Shown piece after piece: positions 35,933-43,788 of a stretch of 64,000 nucleotides of DNA. The position numbers and the translations under genes are program-made. The first letter of the stretch is position 1, and each line of letters begins with the position of its first letter. Location of the stretch: assembly GCA_964489835.1 (NCBI GenBank), contig CAZBBC010000011.1, positions 1-64,000 of the forward strand, written 5' to 3'. A model generated the notes under the pieces. It was not told where the DNA came from and did not search any database. It worked only from the letters and a program-made list of their open reading frames with translations. This DNA comes from CAZBBC01 sp964489835. Lineage in GTDB: Bacteria > Calditrichota > Calditrichia > JAJRVZ01.

Positions 35933-36427
35933 CTAATTTTGAATAGATCTTGGCATCTTTTGGATAAAATCGCTTATTATTGCTCTTTGTTTAGATTCAT
36001 CCAGCGCTTCACCGATAATTTTTTTCGTGGCAGCGATCGCCAAATCAGCGACTTCACTCCGCAAGGCCTGTATGGCGTCTTCTTTTTCCTTTTCGATCTC
36101 GACTTTTGCCTTACTGATCATTTTATCAGCGCTTTGTTTTGCCTGGTTTAAAATATCCTGACGTGATTTTTCCGCTAACGCCCGGTTTTCTTTCATTAAT
36201 CGCTGAGCATCTTCCTCGGCTGATCGTACCATTTGATTATGTTTTTCCAGAATTGCTTCTGCTTCTGTTTTTGCTTCTTCAGAACGGTCCAGAGCATCCT
36301 GGATGGTCTTTTCCCGTTTCTCGATGGCGGAGAGAATTGGTTTCCAGGCTATTTTGTAAAGCAAGATCAATAAAACGAAGAATGTTATCCAGGCCCAGAT
36401 TATTACTCCGGGATCTAATTCTAGCAT
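35933..36427 (-). CDS. atpF: ATP synthase F0 subunit b
   Basis: 164 aa. One N-terminal membrane helix (LDPGVIIWAWITFFVLLILL) is followed by a long charged helix (KREKTIQDALDRSEEAKTEA...), the peripheral-stalk pattern. Only one b-type gene is present in this operon. Confidence 0.93.
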   Translation of the reverse strand: MLELDPGVIIWAWITFFVLLILLYKIAWKPILSAIEKREKTIQDALDRSEEAKTEAEAILEKHNQMVRSAEEDAQRLMKENRALAEKSRQDILNQAKQSADKMISKAKVEIEKEKEDAIQALRSEVADLAIAATKKIIGEALDESKQRAIISDFIQKMPRSIQN

Positions 36428-36448
36428 AAGATCATTCCCTGTTTTTTA

Positions 36449-36682
36449 TTATTTAAAGCTGAGAAGAAGACATGCGACCGCACCGATCAGTGCCACACCT
36501 TCAATCAGGGCCGCGGCAATGATCATCGTCGTACGTATATCATTGGTTGCTTCAGGTTGACGTGCCGTTCCATCCATTGCTGCTGAAGCAATTTTTCCGA
36601 TGCCAAGACCGGCACCCAGCGTTACAATACCTGCTCCAATTCCGGCTGCCAAGTATGCAAAAGCAGTTGCTAAATCACCCAT
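36449..36682 (-). CDS. atpE: ATP synthase F0 subunit c
   Basis: 77 aa, two membrane helices. The polar loop is ARQPE and the ion-binding Glu is in AALIEGVALIGAV. The residue after the Glu is Gly, without the Ser/Thr seen in sodium-binding c-rings (ES/ET motif), which argues for proton coupling. The start MGDLATAFAYLAAGIGAGIV is preceded by AGGAGG. Confidence 0.95.
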   Translation of the reverse strand: MGDLATAFAYLAAGIGAGIVTLGAGLGIGKIASAAMDGTARQPEATNDIRTTMIIAAALIEGVALIGAVACLLLSFK

Positions 36683-36742
36683 CGAAATAATCCTCCTATT
36701 TATTTTAATTCACTGATTTAAAAAACCTAACACTTCATATGA

Positions 36743-37594
36743 TTAATGTTCGGGATGTAAAGACATCCCAATGAACAATGTGGATAACATCGTAAAAACA
36801 TAGGCCTGTATAAAGGCGACCAGTATTTCCAGAAAATTCACAAAAATTGCAAAACCAATAGAGAAAGGTGAGACAAAAACAGATTTAAAAATAAAAACCA
36901 ATGCCAGAAAGGCAAAAATCACGATATGCCCGGCTATCATATTGGCGAACAACCGCATCAACAAGGCAAAATGCTTGGCCAGCAATCCCATTAATTCAAT
37001 AACAAACATCAGGGGAATTAATCCAATCGGTACGCCGGAGGGTACCAGGGCTTTAAAATGACCGATAAAACCATGTCGTATAATTCCAAATACCTGTCCT
37101 GTACCTAATGTAATTAGTGCCATGGCTGCGGTAATATTTATGTTCCCGGTTGGCGTTCCGAAAAGGGGAATCAAGCCCATTAAATTACAGACCAATACAA
37201 AGAAAAAGAAAGTCCCGATCAGCGGCGTAAATTTTTTGCCGTCTTCTTTACCCAGGTTCGGTATCGCAATATCGTCCCGTATAAAAAGAATCAACATCTC
37301 CAGAATTGCAGCAAATCCTCTTGGTACCAACGGTCTTTTTCGGAAGGATAATCCCAGTGCAAGAATCAAAAAAATCGCGGCAATCCAGATCATAACGACA
37401 TGATTGGTAATCGAAAAATCAAACTGAACACCGAATATGTTGACCGGTTCAAATTGGGGAAGTTGCACATGATAACCAAATATATTCCATTCATTTGAAT
37501 TTTGGACATGATGAAGAATGAATTCTCCGACATTCTCTTCTTGTCCTTTTGCTTCCGGGGATTGATAAAGATGATATGAGGATAATAACGCCAT
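36743..37594 (-). CDS. atpB: ATP synthase F0 subunit a
   Basis: 283 aa with about six membrane helices. The essential Arg lies in the helix LLAKHFALLMRLFANMIAGH and the C-terminal helix has FVNFLEILVAFIQAYVFTML. The N-terminal extension before the first helix (about 50 residues, SYHLYQSPEAKGQEENVG) is periplasmic. It forms the proton half-channels with the c-ring. Confidence 0.95.
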   Translation of the reverse strand: MALLSSYHLYQSPEAKGQEENVGEFILHHVQNSNEWNIFGYHVQLPQFEPVNIFGVQFDFSITNHVVMIWIAAIFLILALGLSFRKRPLVPRGFAAILEMLILFIRDDIAIPNLGKEDGKKFTPLIGTFFFFVLVCNLMGLIPLFGTPTGNINITAAMALITLGTGQVFGIIRHGFIGHFKALVPSGVPIGLIPLMFVIELMGLLAKHFALLMRLFANMIAGHIVIFAFLALVFIFKSVFVSPFSIGFAIFVNFLEILVAFIQAYVFTMLSTLFIGMSLHPEH

Positions 37595-37598
37595 TCAG

Positions 37599-37976
37599 TT
37601 ATACTTTCTTCATTGATATCTTTTTCAGACTGATAACTTCCCATATCTGGAATATAAAATACCAGATAAAAAATGATATCAGGAATATTAATGCATTCAA
37701 ATTTGTAAATTTTACAATCAGAGTAATTATGCAAAGAAGCAATAATATTCTTCCGGTGATACTAAACACAAATACCCAGTTGAATGATGTTTGGTTAAGG
37801 GTAGATGCATAATAAAAGGAAAAAAAGCTGCTCATTACATAGATCACTGCACAGGCCGTTCCTGCAACCAACGCACGTAAAACATCACTGGAAAGATTTA
37901 TAAATTTAGAAATTATTATTATTAAAAAAAAACCTAATATTAGGGAAAGTGCAATTCGTAATACGAATGATCTCAT
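37599..37976 (-). CDS. atpI: AtpI-like membrane protein (ATP synthase subunit I)
   Basis: 125 aa with four hydrophobic helices (IALSLILGFFLIIIISKFI, LVAGTACAVIYVMSSFFSFY, VFVFSITGRILLLLCIITLI and ALIFLISFFIWYFIFQIWEV). Size, topology and location between atpZ and atpB fit the AtpI family, proposed to aid c-ring assembly or magnesium uptake. Sequence identity to AtpI is weak by eye. It starts at the overlapping TAATG-type junction with atpZ. Confidence 0.7.
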   Translation of the reverse strand: MRSFVLRIALSLILGFFLIIIISKFINLSSDVLRALVAGTACAVIYVMSSFFSFYYASTLNQTSFNWVFVFSITGRILLLLCIITLIVKFTNLNALIFLISFFIWYFIFQIWEVISLKKISMKKV

Positions 37977-38236
37977 TATTTTTGTTTTTCAAGTTTCTTC
38001 ACAACTTTAAATAAGTTATAGAGACCCAGGAAAAAACCTCCGAGAACCCCAAGAATAATGAGCAGTGGCCGGGTTGAAAATTGGCCATCCAACCACCAGC
38101 CCAATGCACCAAGCATTCCGATTGAGGCAATCAATACATAAGATATACTAATGTAAGGTGCAGCCTTTCGCATCGAACTGACGACACCTCCGATTTGGGA
38201 TGAATCCTTCAAATTTACTAATACCCTAACAACCAC
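37976..38236 (-). CDS. atpZ: AtpZ/AtpI family protein (F0F1-ATPase gene 1)
   Basis: Up to 86 aa with two membrane helices: ISISYVLIASIGMLGALGWW and LLIILGVLGGFFLGLYNLFK, ending in a Lys-rich tail. The LGWWLD...ILGVLGGFFLGLY pattern is typical of the pfam09527 family found at the head of atp operons. The GTG at 38236 is the longest start; a TTG at 38212 (MKDSSQIGG...) with AGGG upstream is an alternative. The stop overlaps the next gene by one base. Confidence 0.82.
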   Translation of the reverse strand: MVVRVLVNLKDSSQIGGVVSSMRKAAPYISISYVLIASIGMLGALGWWLDGQFSTRPLLIILGVLGGFFLGLYNLFKVVKKLEKQK

Positions 38237-38237
38237 T

Positions 38238-38645
38238 TTATAAAGGTGGTTTATTCAGGTCAGGGGCTGGCTTTGGTTCAACCCCAACCGGTTCTTTTTT
38301 GCCCATATCAGAGGTACCTTCAAATATTGCCCCCTCCTCTATTAAAAGTTTACCGGCTTTGAGATCACCAATTAAGATTGACTTCGACTCAAGAACCAGT
38401 TTTTCGGCAACTTTTACTTTCCCATTGATTTTACCACCAACAATGGCGTTTTTTGCTTCAACTTCGCCTTCAATCACACCATTGACACCGACAGTCAATG
38501 TGTTTTTACATATCAATTTCCCTTTAATTTTGCCGTCGATGCGAACACTGTTGCTGGCACGAATGGTACCTTCCACAACTGTTCCACCACCAAAAAAATT
38601 CAATTCAGTTGATGAAGATTCAGAAGCATTATCTTTTAAAGCCAA
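38238..38645 (-). CDS. Bactofilin family cytoskeletal protein
   Basis: About 135 aa. The repetitive right-handed beta-helix of bactofilins is evident: VVEGTIRASNSVRIDGKIKG, LTVGVNGVIEGEVEAKNAIV, GGKINGKVKV, ILIGDLKAGKLLIEEGAIFE. The tail is Pro/Lys-rich (GVEPKPAPDLNKPP). The start is placed at a TTG (38645), 7-8 bases after GGAAAGGG, which makes a good ribosome site; there is no ATG nearby. Bactofilins polymerise at the membrane and often recruit M23 peptidases, as encoded just upstream. Confidence 0.9.
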   Translation of the reverse strand: MALKDNASESSSTELNFFGGGTVVEGTIRASNSVRIDGKIKGKLICKNTLTVGVNGVIEGEVEAKNAIVGGKINGKVKVAEKLVLESKSILIGDLKAGKLLIEEGAIFEGTSDMGKKEPVGVEPKPAPDLNKPPL

Positions 38646-38678
38646 TGTATATTCCCTTTCCAAATTTAAATATTCTAA

Positions 38679-39470
38679 TCATCTATAAAAAATCATCGGA
38701 TCAAGAGGTTTCGAACCTTGCCATATTTCAAAATGAAGGTGGGCACCTGATGTAATCTGACCAGTATCGCCAAGCAATGCAATTACCTGGCCTTTTTTTA
38801 CATGTTCCAACTCTTGACATAGGTTTTGTATGTTATGCTTATAGAATGAGAAATAATTGTATTTATGTTTTAAAATAAGAACATATCCGTCCTGGAATGT
38901 CCAACCTGAAAATAAAACGATTCCGTCGGCGGTGGCTTTAATGGGAGTACCAATTTTTCCAGCGACATCAATACCAATATGGGCATTACTTAGAATCGAA
39001 CTCGTTTCAAATCCTCTGGTTATAAATCCATCCATTGGGACCTCTGAGGGAATGCTATTAAATAAGGAGCGGTCATACTTTAATCCAGGTAGCTGATCCA
39101 TGCCTGTTAACAGGACATCATTTGGATCAGTATTTTTCTCCTCAACCATCGTAACATAACCGGAAAGAGACGCGCGTAATTTTTGATCGACCTTTTTTAA
39201 TTTATCAATGTCCGTCTTCAATTCTTCTACTTTAACCAGGCTTTTTTTCAAACGGACATTTTCCTCAAGTAAATTATTATAGTCAAGTGCCACTTCGGCA
39301 ACTTTCCAGTAAGTGGCTGCTCCGGCGACTATCAACAAAATGGTAACAGCAAAAAAGACGATGAGAAAACGCAGCGTTCCTGTCTGCAATCTCAGACTTT
39401 TTGTTGCTCTTTCGTTATCCGGTATTAATAAAAATGTAAAATGCTTTGTTTTTCTTTTTTTAATTTTCAA
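38679..39470 (-). CDS. Membrane-anchored M23-family murein endopeptidase
   Basis: 263 aa. The cytoplasmic start KIKKRKTKHFTFLLIPDNER, one membrane helix (FLIVFFAVTILLIVAGAATY) and a coiled coil (about 65-110) precede the LytM domain. The zinc motifs are HIGIDVAGKIGTPI (HxxxD), YSFYKHN-like and AHLHFEIWQGSKPLDP (HxH), all intact. The start must be a TTG (39470), since no earlier in-frame ATG exists. Next to a bactofilin gene, as in Helicobacter csd1-ccmA, it is a likely cell-shape or cell-separation hydrolase. Confidence 0.9.
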   Translation of the reverse strand: MKIKKRKTKHFTFLLIPDNERATKSLRLQTGTLRFLIVFFAVTILLIVAGAATYWKVAEVALDYNNLLEENVRLKKSLVKVEELKTDIDKLKKVDQKLRASLSGYVTMVEEKNTDPNDVLLTGMDQLPGLKYDRSLFNSIPSEVPMDGFITRGFETSSILSNAHIGIDVAGKIGTPIKATADGIVLFSGWTFQDGYVLILKHKYNYFSFYKHNIQNLCQELEHVKKGQVIALLGDTGQITSGAHLHFEIWQGSKPLDPMIFYR

Positions 39471-39552
39471 AATTACTCTTAACTCTCAAAAAATAAACAA
39501 CTTAAATTTAGGTTTAACACAAAATAAAAGCAAACATTTCTCCCGATTCCTT

Positions 39553-40422
39553 TCAGCTGATCTTATCAAAGATCTCCAGAATTCGGTTGAGATCCTCCGG
39601 AGAATAAAAATCAATCTCTATGGATCCACCTTCCTTTTTCGTTCTGAGGTTGACTTTCGTGCCAAAAATATCCCTTAATTTTTCTTCGATCTTAAGAATA
39701 TGGATCGATTTCTTTCTGCTTTTTATCAATTTGGAAGATTTCTCCTCCGAGAGTTCTTTTACCACTCTTTCCAGTTTGCGCACTGAAAAATCATTTTTCA
39801 ACAATTTTTCCCAGATCTGAATTTGATCTTCTGTTTCCTCCAGCACCAATAAGGTTCGGGCGTGCCCGACTGAAACTTCTCCGGCAGCCACACTCTTCTG
39901 AATTACGGCAGGCAGACGTAATAATCGTAACATATTTGTAATCGTTGACCTGTCTTTGCCAATCTTCTGAGCAATTTCATCTTGTGTCAACTTACATTCT
40001 TTAAGCAAGCGTTGATAGGCGTTGGCCTGCTCAATAGGATCTAATCGCTCCCTTTGAACATTCTCGACGATTGCCAGCTCGAGCATTTCCTCTTTTGTCT
40101 CAACTTTCATGATGTAGGCGGGAACTTTTTTCAACCCAACCTCAATCGCTGCCCGTAAACGTCGTTCCCCTGCTATTAATTCAAAATGAGAATTTACCCG
40201 TCTCACCGTGATCGGCTGGATTAATCCTTTTTCCCGAATGGATTCTTTAAGTTCAGCAAGTGCGCGTTCGTTAAAATTAATGCGTGGTTGGTAGGGATTG
40301 GGTTTAACTTCGGCCACATTTACCTCAAGGAGTTGATCATTCGATCTGTCAACATCCCTAAGACCCTCTGCCTGATCCGGGATCAGGGCACCAAGACCTT
40401 TACCCAGCCGTTTTGTTTTCAT
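39553..40422 (-). CDS. parB: Chromosome partitioning protein ParB
   Basis: 289 aa. KRLGKGLGALIP at the start, NPYQPRINF, the CTPase motif AGERRLRAAIEVGL and the helix-turn-helix region (TQDEIAQKIGKDRSTITNML) are all present. The C-terminal dimerisation domain is EGGSIEIDFYSPEDLNRILE. It binds parS and loads as a CTP-dependent clamp. No perfect parS was seen in the window. It overlaps parA by 23 bases. Confidence 0.95.
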   Translation of the reverse strand: MKTKRLGKGLGALIPDQAEGLRDVDRSNDQLLEVNVAEVKPNPYQPRINFNERALAELKESIREKGLIQPITVRRVNSHFELIAGERRLRAAIEVGLKKVPAYIMKVETKEEMLELAIVENVQRERLDPIEQANAYQRLLKECKLTQDEIAQKIGKDRSTITNMLRLLRLPAVIQKSVAAGEVSVGHARTLLVLEETEDQIQIWEKLLKNDFSVRKLERVVKELSEEKSSKLIKSRKKSIHILKIEEKLRDIFGTKVNLRTKKEGGSIEIDFYSPEDLNRILEIFDKIS

Positions 40423-41176
40423 TTTTTATAACTTCCTCTGCAAGACTAATATAATTCTGAGTACCAACGCTGACAGCATCATACATGATAATTGGTTTTC
40501 CGAAACTAGGTGCCTCCCCCAGGCGAACATTACGTTTGATAATTGTCTTATAAACCTTGTCTTTGAAATATTCCTGTACCTCTTCAGCAACCTGCTGGGA
40601 CAAGTTTAATCGATGATCATACATCGTCAATAAGACACCTTCAATTGAAAGATTTTTATTCAGATTTTTCTGCACCAGGTGGATGGTATTGAGGAGTTGA
40701 CTCAATCCTTCTAATGCATAATACTCACATTGGATGGGAATAAGAACGGTATCTGCTGCCGTCAGAGCATTGATAGTTAGTAAACCCAGAGATGGCGGGC
40801 AATCAACAAAAATATATTCATAGTTACGATGAATATCTCCCAATTTACTTTTTAGTCGTCTCTCTCTGTTATCCATATTAATCAATTCAATTTCCGACCC
40901 TACTAGGCGAATGTGAGAGGGGAGTATATCCAAAAAGGGAACGCTTGACTCAACAATGACCTCATCAGGTTTAATATCATTTAAAAGAAGATCATAAATG
41001 CATTGATCTTCCTGATTCAACTTCACTCCCAGACCACTGGTTGCATTGGCCTGTGGATCAATATCAATCAATAAAACTCTCTTCTCAGCGATCGCCAGAC
41101 AACTGGACAAATTAATGGCAGTCGTGGTTTTGCCCACTCCTCCCTTTTGATTGGCGATAGCAATAATTCGACCCAT
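40400..41176 (-). CDS. parA: Chromosome partitioning ATPase ParA
   Basis: 258 aa. The deviant Walker A is AIANQKGGVGKTTTAINLSS. The Walker A' motif VLLIDIDPQANATSGL, YIFVDCPPSLGLLTINAL and the C-terminal NVRLGEAPSFGKPI complete the Soj type. It is the first gene of the run parA-parB-M23-bactofilin-atp. No gidAB or dnaA gene is near. Confidence 0.96.
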   Translation of the reverse strand: MGRIIAIANQKGGVGKTTTAINLSSCLAIAEKRVLLIDIDPQANATSGLGVKLNQEDQCIYDLLLNDIKPDEVIVESSVPFLDILPSHIRLVGSEIELINMDNRERRLKSKLGDIHRNYEYIFVDCPPSLGLLTINALTAADTVLIPIQCEYYALEGLSQLLNTIHLVQKNLNKNLSIEGVLLTMYDHRLNLSQQVAEEVQEYFKDKVYKTIIKRNVRLGEAPSFGKPIIMYDAVSVGTQNYISLAEEVIKNENKTAG

Positions 41177-41195
41177 AATAATTTAATCCGATCTA

Positions 41196-41226
41196 TTCAT
41201 ACCGCAGCACAAGGCTGCAAACAAAA
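41196..41226 (+). repeat. GCAGC-n5-GCTGC hairpin repeat, copy 2 of 3
   Basis: Reads TATTCATACCGCAGCACAAG followed by GCTGCAAACAAA. The 15-nt hairpin core is at 41204-41218. Flanks agree with the copy at 42114-42144 (ATTCATACCGCAGC...GCTGCAAACAAA) and the core agrees exactly with the inverted copy at 5710-5724. It sits just upstream of parA. The rest of the gap 41177-41556 has no gene. Confidence 0.65.
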
Positions 41227-41437
41227 AACATAATTAACCACGTTGGATATTGGATTTCACATGATTCATCTTTATAATTAAATAAATATCCAACAGGGCG
41301 ACTCATTCAAGTTATTATATAAAATGATTAATTTAAATTTTGACTAATTCTAAAGCAAGCGCTTTATATATATTCTAGCTGGATATACCCATTGCGTAGA
41401 ATAATCAAAAACTTTGTTTCTATGCAATAGCGCCGCA

Positions 41438-41454
41438 CCTGCCGGCAGGCAGGG
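41438..41454. repeat. GC-rich palindrome CCTGCCGGCAGGCAGGG
   Basis: A 17-bp GC-rich palindrome (CCTGCCGGCAGG) in an otherwise AT-rich 380-bp gap between divergent parA and the GMC remnant. It belongs to the same loose class as the copies at 205, 5460, 5588 and 16644. Confidence 0.5.
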
Positions 41455-41556
41455 ATCTCCGGGGCAATTAAAAAAGTTTCAAAAATAATTTATTATTTGG
41501 TTTTTGTAAATGGCAATCTGATATTTGTCCATGGTATATAAAGTCGGAGAAAAAGG

Positions 41557-41935
41557 ATGAACAGGGATCATTTTGACTATGATTATATTATCATCGGATC
41601 AGGTTTTGGGGGATCTGTTTCTGCATTGCGTCTATCGGAAAAGGGATATCGGGTAATGGTTCTGGAGAAAGGAAGATGGTTCACTCCCGACAACTTTGCT
41701 CTCAGAGACCATTTTCGGAATCCCGCTGACTGCCCATATCCTTGGTGGCGCCATCATGGGAGAAAATATCGATAATGGAGTCATTGACAAAAATAATAAA
41801 GTCTTCGGATACGAACAGATGTACGTTTGTGATGGTTCAATGATGACGGCGAATCCCGGTGTGAACCCGGCGTTAACGATTACTGCACTTTCCGAACGAG
41901 CAATGAGCAAAATAAACCATAAGAATTATACTTGA
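41557..41935 (+). pseudogene. GMC/cholesterol-oxidase-like FAD oxidoreductase, internally deleted
   Basis: Both ends of a GMC-type oxidoreductase are present but the middle is gone. From the ATG at 41557 (AAGG upstream) comes the FAD-binding N-terminus DYDYIIIGSGFGGSVSALRL, VMVLEKGRWFTPDNF. From about 41705, in another frame, comes the C-terminal block GIPLTAHILGGAIMG, then VFGYEQMYVCDGSMM and NPGVNPALTITALSERAM. An intact enzyme would have roughly 500 or more residues; here about 126 remain. The joint at about 41690-41710 combines a large deletion with a frame change. It is non-functional unless the frames are joined by recoding, which is unlikely. Confidence 0.85.
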
Positions 41936-42113
41936 TTTACAAAAAATACTTATTATATTTCAAGCAATAATGGTGTATATTCATAGTCACATTCTGTACC
42001 TATACTTCTTTAAGACTGTTCAGCTTCTTTTCATTTATCTGAGTCGATTTATTTTTTCATTTAATCGATGAGTAAAATGCTGCAAAAACCATCATTCTAT
42101 TCTATTAATATTT

Positions 42114-42144
42114 ATTCATACCGCAGCCGTTGGCTGCAAACAAA
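42114..42144 (+). repeat. GCAGC-n5-GCTGC hairpin repeat, copy 3 of 3
   Basis: Reads ATTCATACCGCAGCCGTTGG followed by CTGCAAACAAAG. The stem GCAGC/GCTGC is kept (42123-42137) while the loop differs (CGTTG instead of ACAAG), a sign that the paired bases are what is conserved. It lies in the 5' region of the small conserved gene at 42206. Confidence 0.6.
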
Positions 42145-42161
42145 GAAAAAAATAGTCCACA

Positions 42162-42186
42162 GATTTTCCGTCGAAGCTGGAAAATC
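42162..42186 (+). promoter_or_regulatory. Inverted repeat just upstream of the 97-aa gene
   Basis: GATTTTCC (42162-42169) and GGAAAATC (42179-42186) are perfect 8-bp arms around 9 bases, ending 19 bases before the ATG at 42206. It could be a leader hairpin or an operator. There is no further evidence. Confidence 0.35.
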
Positions 42187-42205
42187 AAATGGTAAGGAAT
42201 ATCTC

Positions 42206-42499
42206 ATGAATGCAGTCATCATTTTTACAGGAACCGGTCCCCTTCTTATCCTAACAACTTTTAGTTCACTTGAAGATACAAAATTTTTAGAGAAGCTACA
42301 TTCTAAGGGGATTACAAAATTTATTGCTTATGATTTACCGGTTGATCTTGTCAAAAAGACATATGGTGCACATTTTAAGGCCATAATGAATGACGTAAAA
42401 CAGACAGATGATTTAAGAGTTCTGGATTATAATGGTCATAATGTGTTTTATAATTTTTCTTTTCGGGACATGGGAAGCCCAATATTTCATGAGTCCTGA
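42206..42499 (+). CDS. Small conserved cytosolic protein of unknown function
   Basis: 97 aa from an ATG with AAGGAAT upstream. It begins MNAVIIFTGTGPLLILTTFS and contains LHSKGITKFIAYDLPVDLVK and TDDLRVLDYNGHNVFYNFSF. I recall similar short proteins in delta-proteobacterial and related anaerobe genomes annotated only as cytosolic or hypothetical. No enzyme motif is visible. An extension upstream to 42068 is open but would translate a dispersed repeat. Confidence 0.65.
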   Translation: MNAVIIFTGTGPLLILTTFSSLEDTKFLEKLHSKGITKFIAYDLPVDLVKKTYGAHFKAIMNDVKQTDDLRVLDYNGHNVFYNFSFRDMGSPIFHES

Positions 42500-42669
42500 C
42501 CTTAGTATAGACGACCAGGATAAATCATTAGGTCAATTTACCCGGGAACGGGAATTTGATAACTACCGGGCTAATAATCAGAAAATTGTAGTAAAAACAC
42601 CCCATTCTGATATTCCATATTGTGACTTTTGGTATAATTTTTATTCCATAACATAGTGAGGAGGTAAAA

Positions 42670-43137
42670 ATGCCGTTAGGAAGATTAAAAGAGTATTTAG
42701 ATAAGAATAACATCAAATATGTAATCATCCAGCATTCCATTGCCTATACTACTCCTGAAATCGCTGCCCTTGCTCATATACCCGGAAAAGAATTGGCAAA
42801 AACAGTGATCATCAAAATGGACGGGAAATTGGCTATGGCAGTTTTGCCCGCTTCCTATCGTGTGGATTTTGACAGCTTAAAAAAAGCACTGGGTGTAAAA
42901 AAAATTGAAATGGCCACTGAAAAAGAATTTGAAAATATCTTTTCCGATTGTGAAACCGGGGCAATGCCCCCGTTCGGTAATTTATATGACATGGATGTAT
43001 ATGTCGCGGAAAGCCTGACAGAAGATAATGAAATAACCTTTAATGCCTGTTCACACAGAGAATTAATAAAATTAGCCTATAAAGATTTCGAGAATTTGGT
43101 TAAACCAAAAACTATAAAGTTTTCCTATCAATTATGA
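42670..43137 (+). CDS. YbaK/ProX-type aminoacyl-tRNA deacylase domain protein
   Basis: 155 aa. The YbaK/prolyl-editing fold is recognisable from YVIIQHSIAYTTPEIAALAH, GKELAKTVIIKMDGKLAMAV, the Lys in this segment, and the late motif GAMPPFGNLYDMDVYVAESL. Such stand-alone domains hydrolyse mischarged tRNAs or, in some contexts, act as binding modules. It has a strong GAGGAGG site 5 bases before the ATG. Confidence 0.85.
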   Translation: MPLGRLKEYLDKNNIKYVIIQHSIAYTTPEIAALAHIPGKELAKTVIIKMDGKLAMAVLPASYRVDFDSLKKALGVKKIEMATEKEFENIFSDCETGAMPPFGNLYDMDVYVAESLTEDNEITFNACSHRELIKLAYKDFENLVKPKTIKFSYQL

Positions 43138-43293
43138 ATGATTTAGGATCGATGCTCAGGGATAGAAAACGACTTTTGATTGAAAGCAGATGACTGCCGA
43201 TTCAAATCGGATATTCCTGATACTATTGACTATTTAATGGGTCGATAAACAACACATCAATATTAAATTATCAATAAGATAGGGGACAGCCTC

Positions 43294-43776
43294 ATGAATA
43301 GAAATGCATATGTAAGGAAAAATCGTCTGATTAAAGAGAAGAGGCATGATGCCTATGTGAGTGATTCTAAATTACCAGAACCAACCGTGTGCGAAAATTG
43401 TGGCCTGGTGTTCTGCAACGGTCGCTGGGCATGGAAAGAAAAACCAACGGAAGCACTTACCAGTATTTGTCCGGCCTGTCGACGATGTGCAGACAATTAT
43501 CCGGCAGGAACAATAAAATTGAGTGGTCCTTTTTTCCAGGATCACAAGGATGAGATCTTAAATTTGATACATAATGTGGAAAAGCAGGAAAAAAGTGAAC
43601 GTCCGCTGGAAAGAATTATGACCATTAAGGGGGAGCGAAGAACAACCCGATTAACAACAACAGGTATACATATTGCCAGAAGGATCGGGGAAGCGCTTTC
43701 CAGAGCTTATAAAGGCGATTATTCCCATAATTACGCCAACGGAGAAGACCATATTCAGGTGTTTTGGCAACGCTGA
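43294..43776 (+). CDS. BCAM0308-like zinc-ribbon protein
   Basis: 160 aa. Four cysteines in two pairs, VCENCGLVFCNGRW and SICPACRRC, form a zinc ribbon. The second half (RIMTIKGERRTTRLTTTGIH, IARRIGEALSRAYKGDY) resembles an NMD3-type RNA-associated fold. This matches the BCAM0308 family as I remember it. Its role is unknown. It stands 12 bases before the aminopropyltransferase-like gene on the same strand. Confidence 0.7.
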   Translation: MNRNAYVRKNRLIKEKRHDAYVSDSKLPEPTVCENCGLVFCNGRWAWKEKPTEALTSICPACRRCADNYPAGTIKLSGPFFQDHKDEILNLIHNVEKQEKSERPLERIMTIKGERRTTRLTTTGIHIARRIGEALSRAYKGDYSHNYANGEDHIQVFWQR

Positions 43777-43788
43777 TAGTTTGAACAC

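Noticed and set aside
36449..36682. Sodium-coupled ATP synthase
   Set aside because: The residue after the c-ring Glu is Gly rather than Ser/Thr, so the sodium-binding signature is absent.
36779..36787. TGTGGATAA, a DnaA-box match
   Set aside because: A single copy inside atpB, with no cluster of boxes, no AT-rich unwinding region and no dnaA/dnaN nearby. Not an origin.
42068..42205. N-terminal extension of the 97-aa protein
   Set aside because: It would translate the GCAGC hairpin repeat. A proper ribosome site precedes the ATG at 42206.
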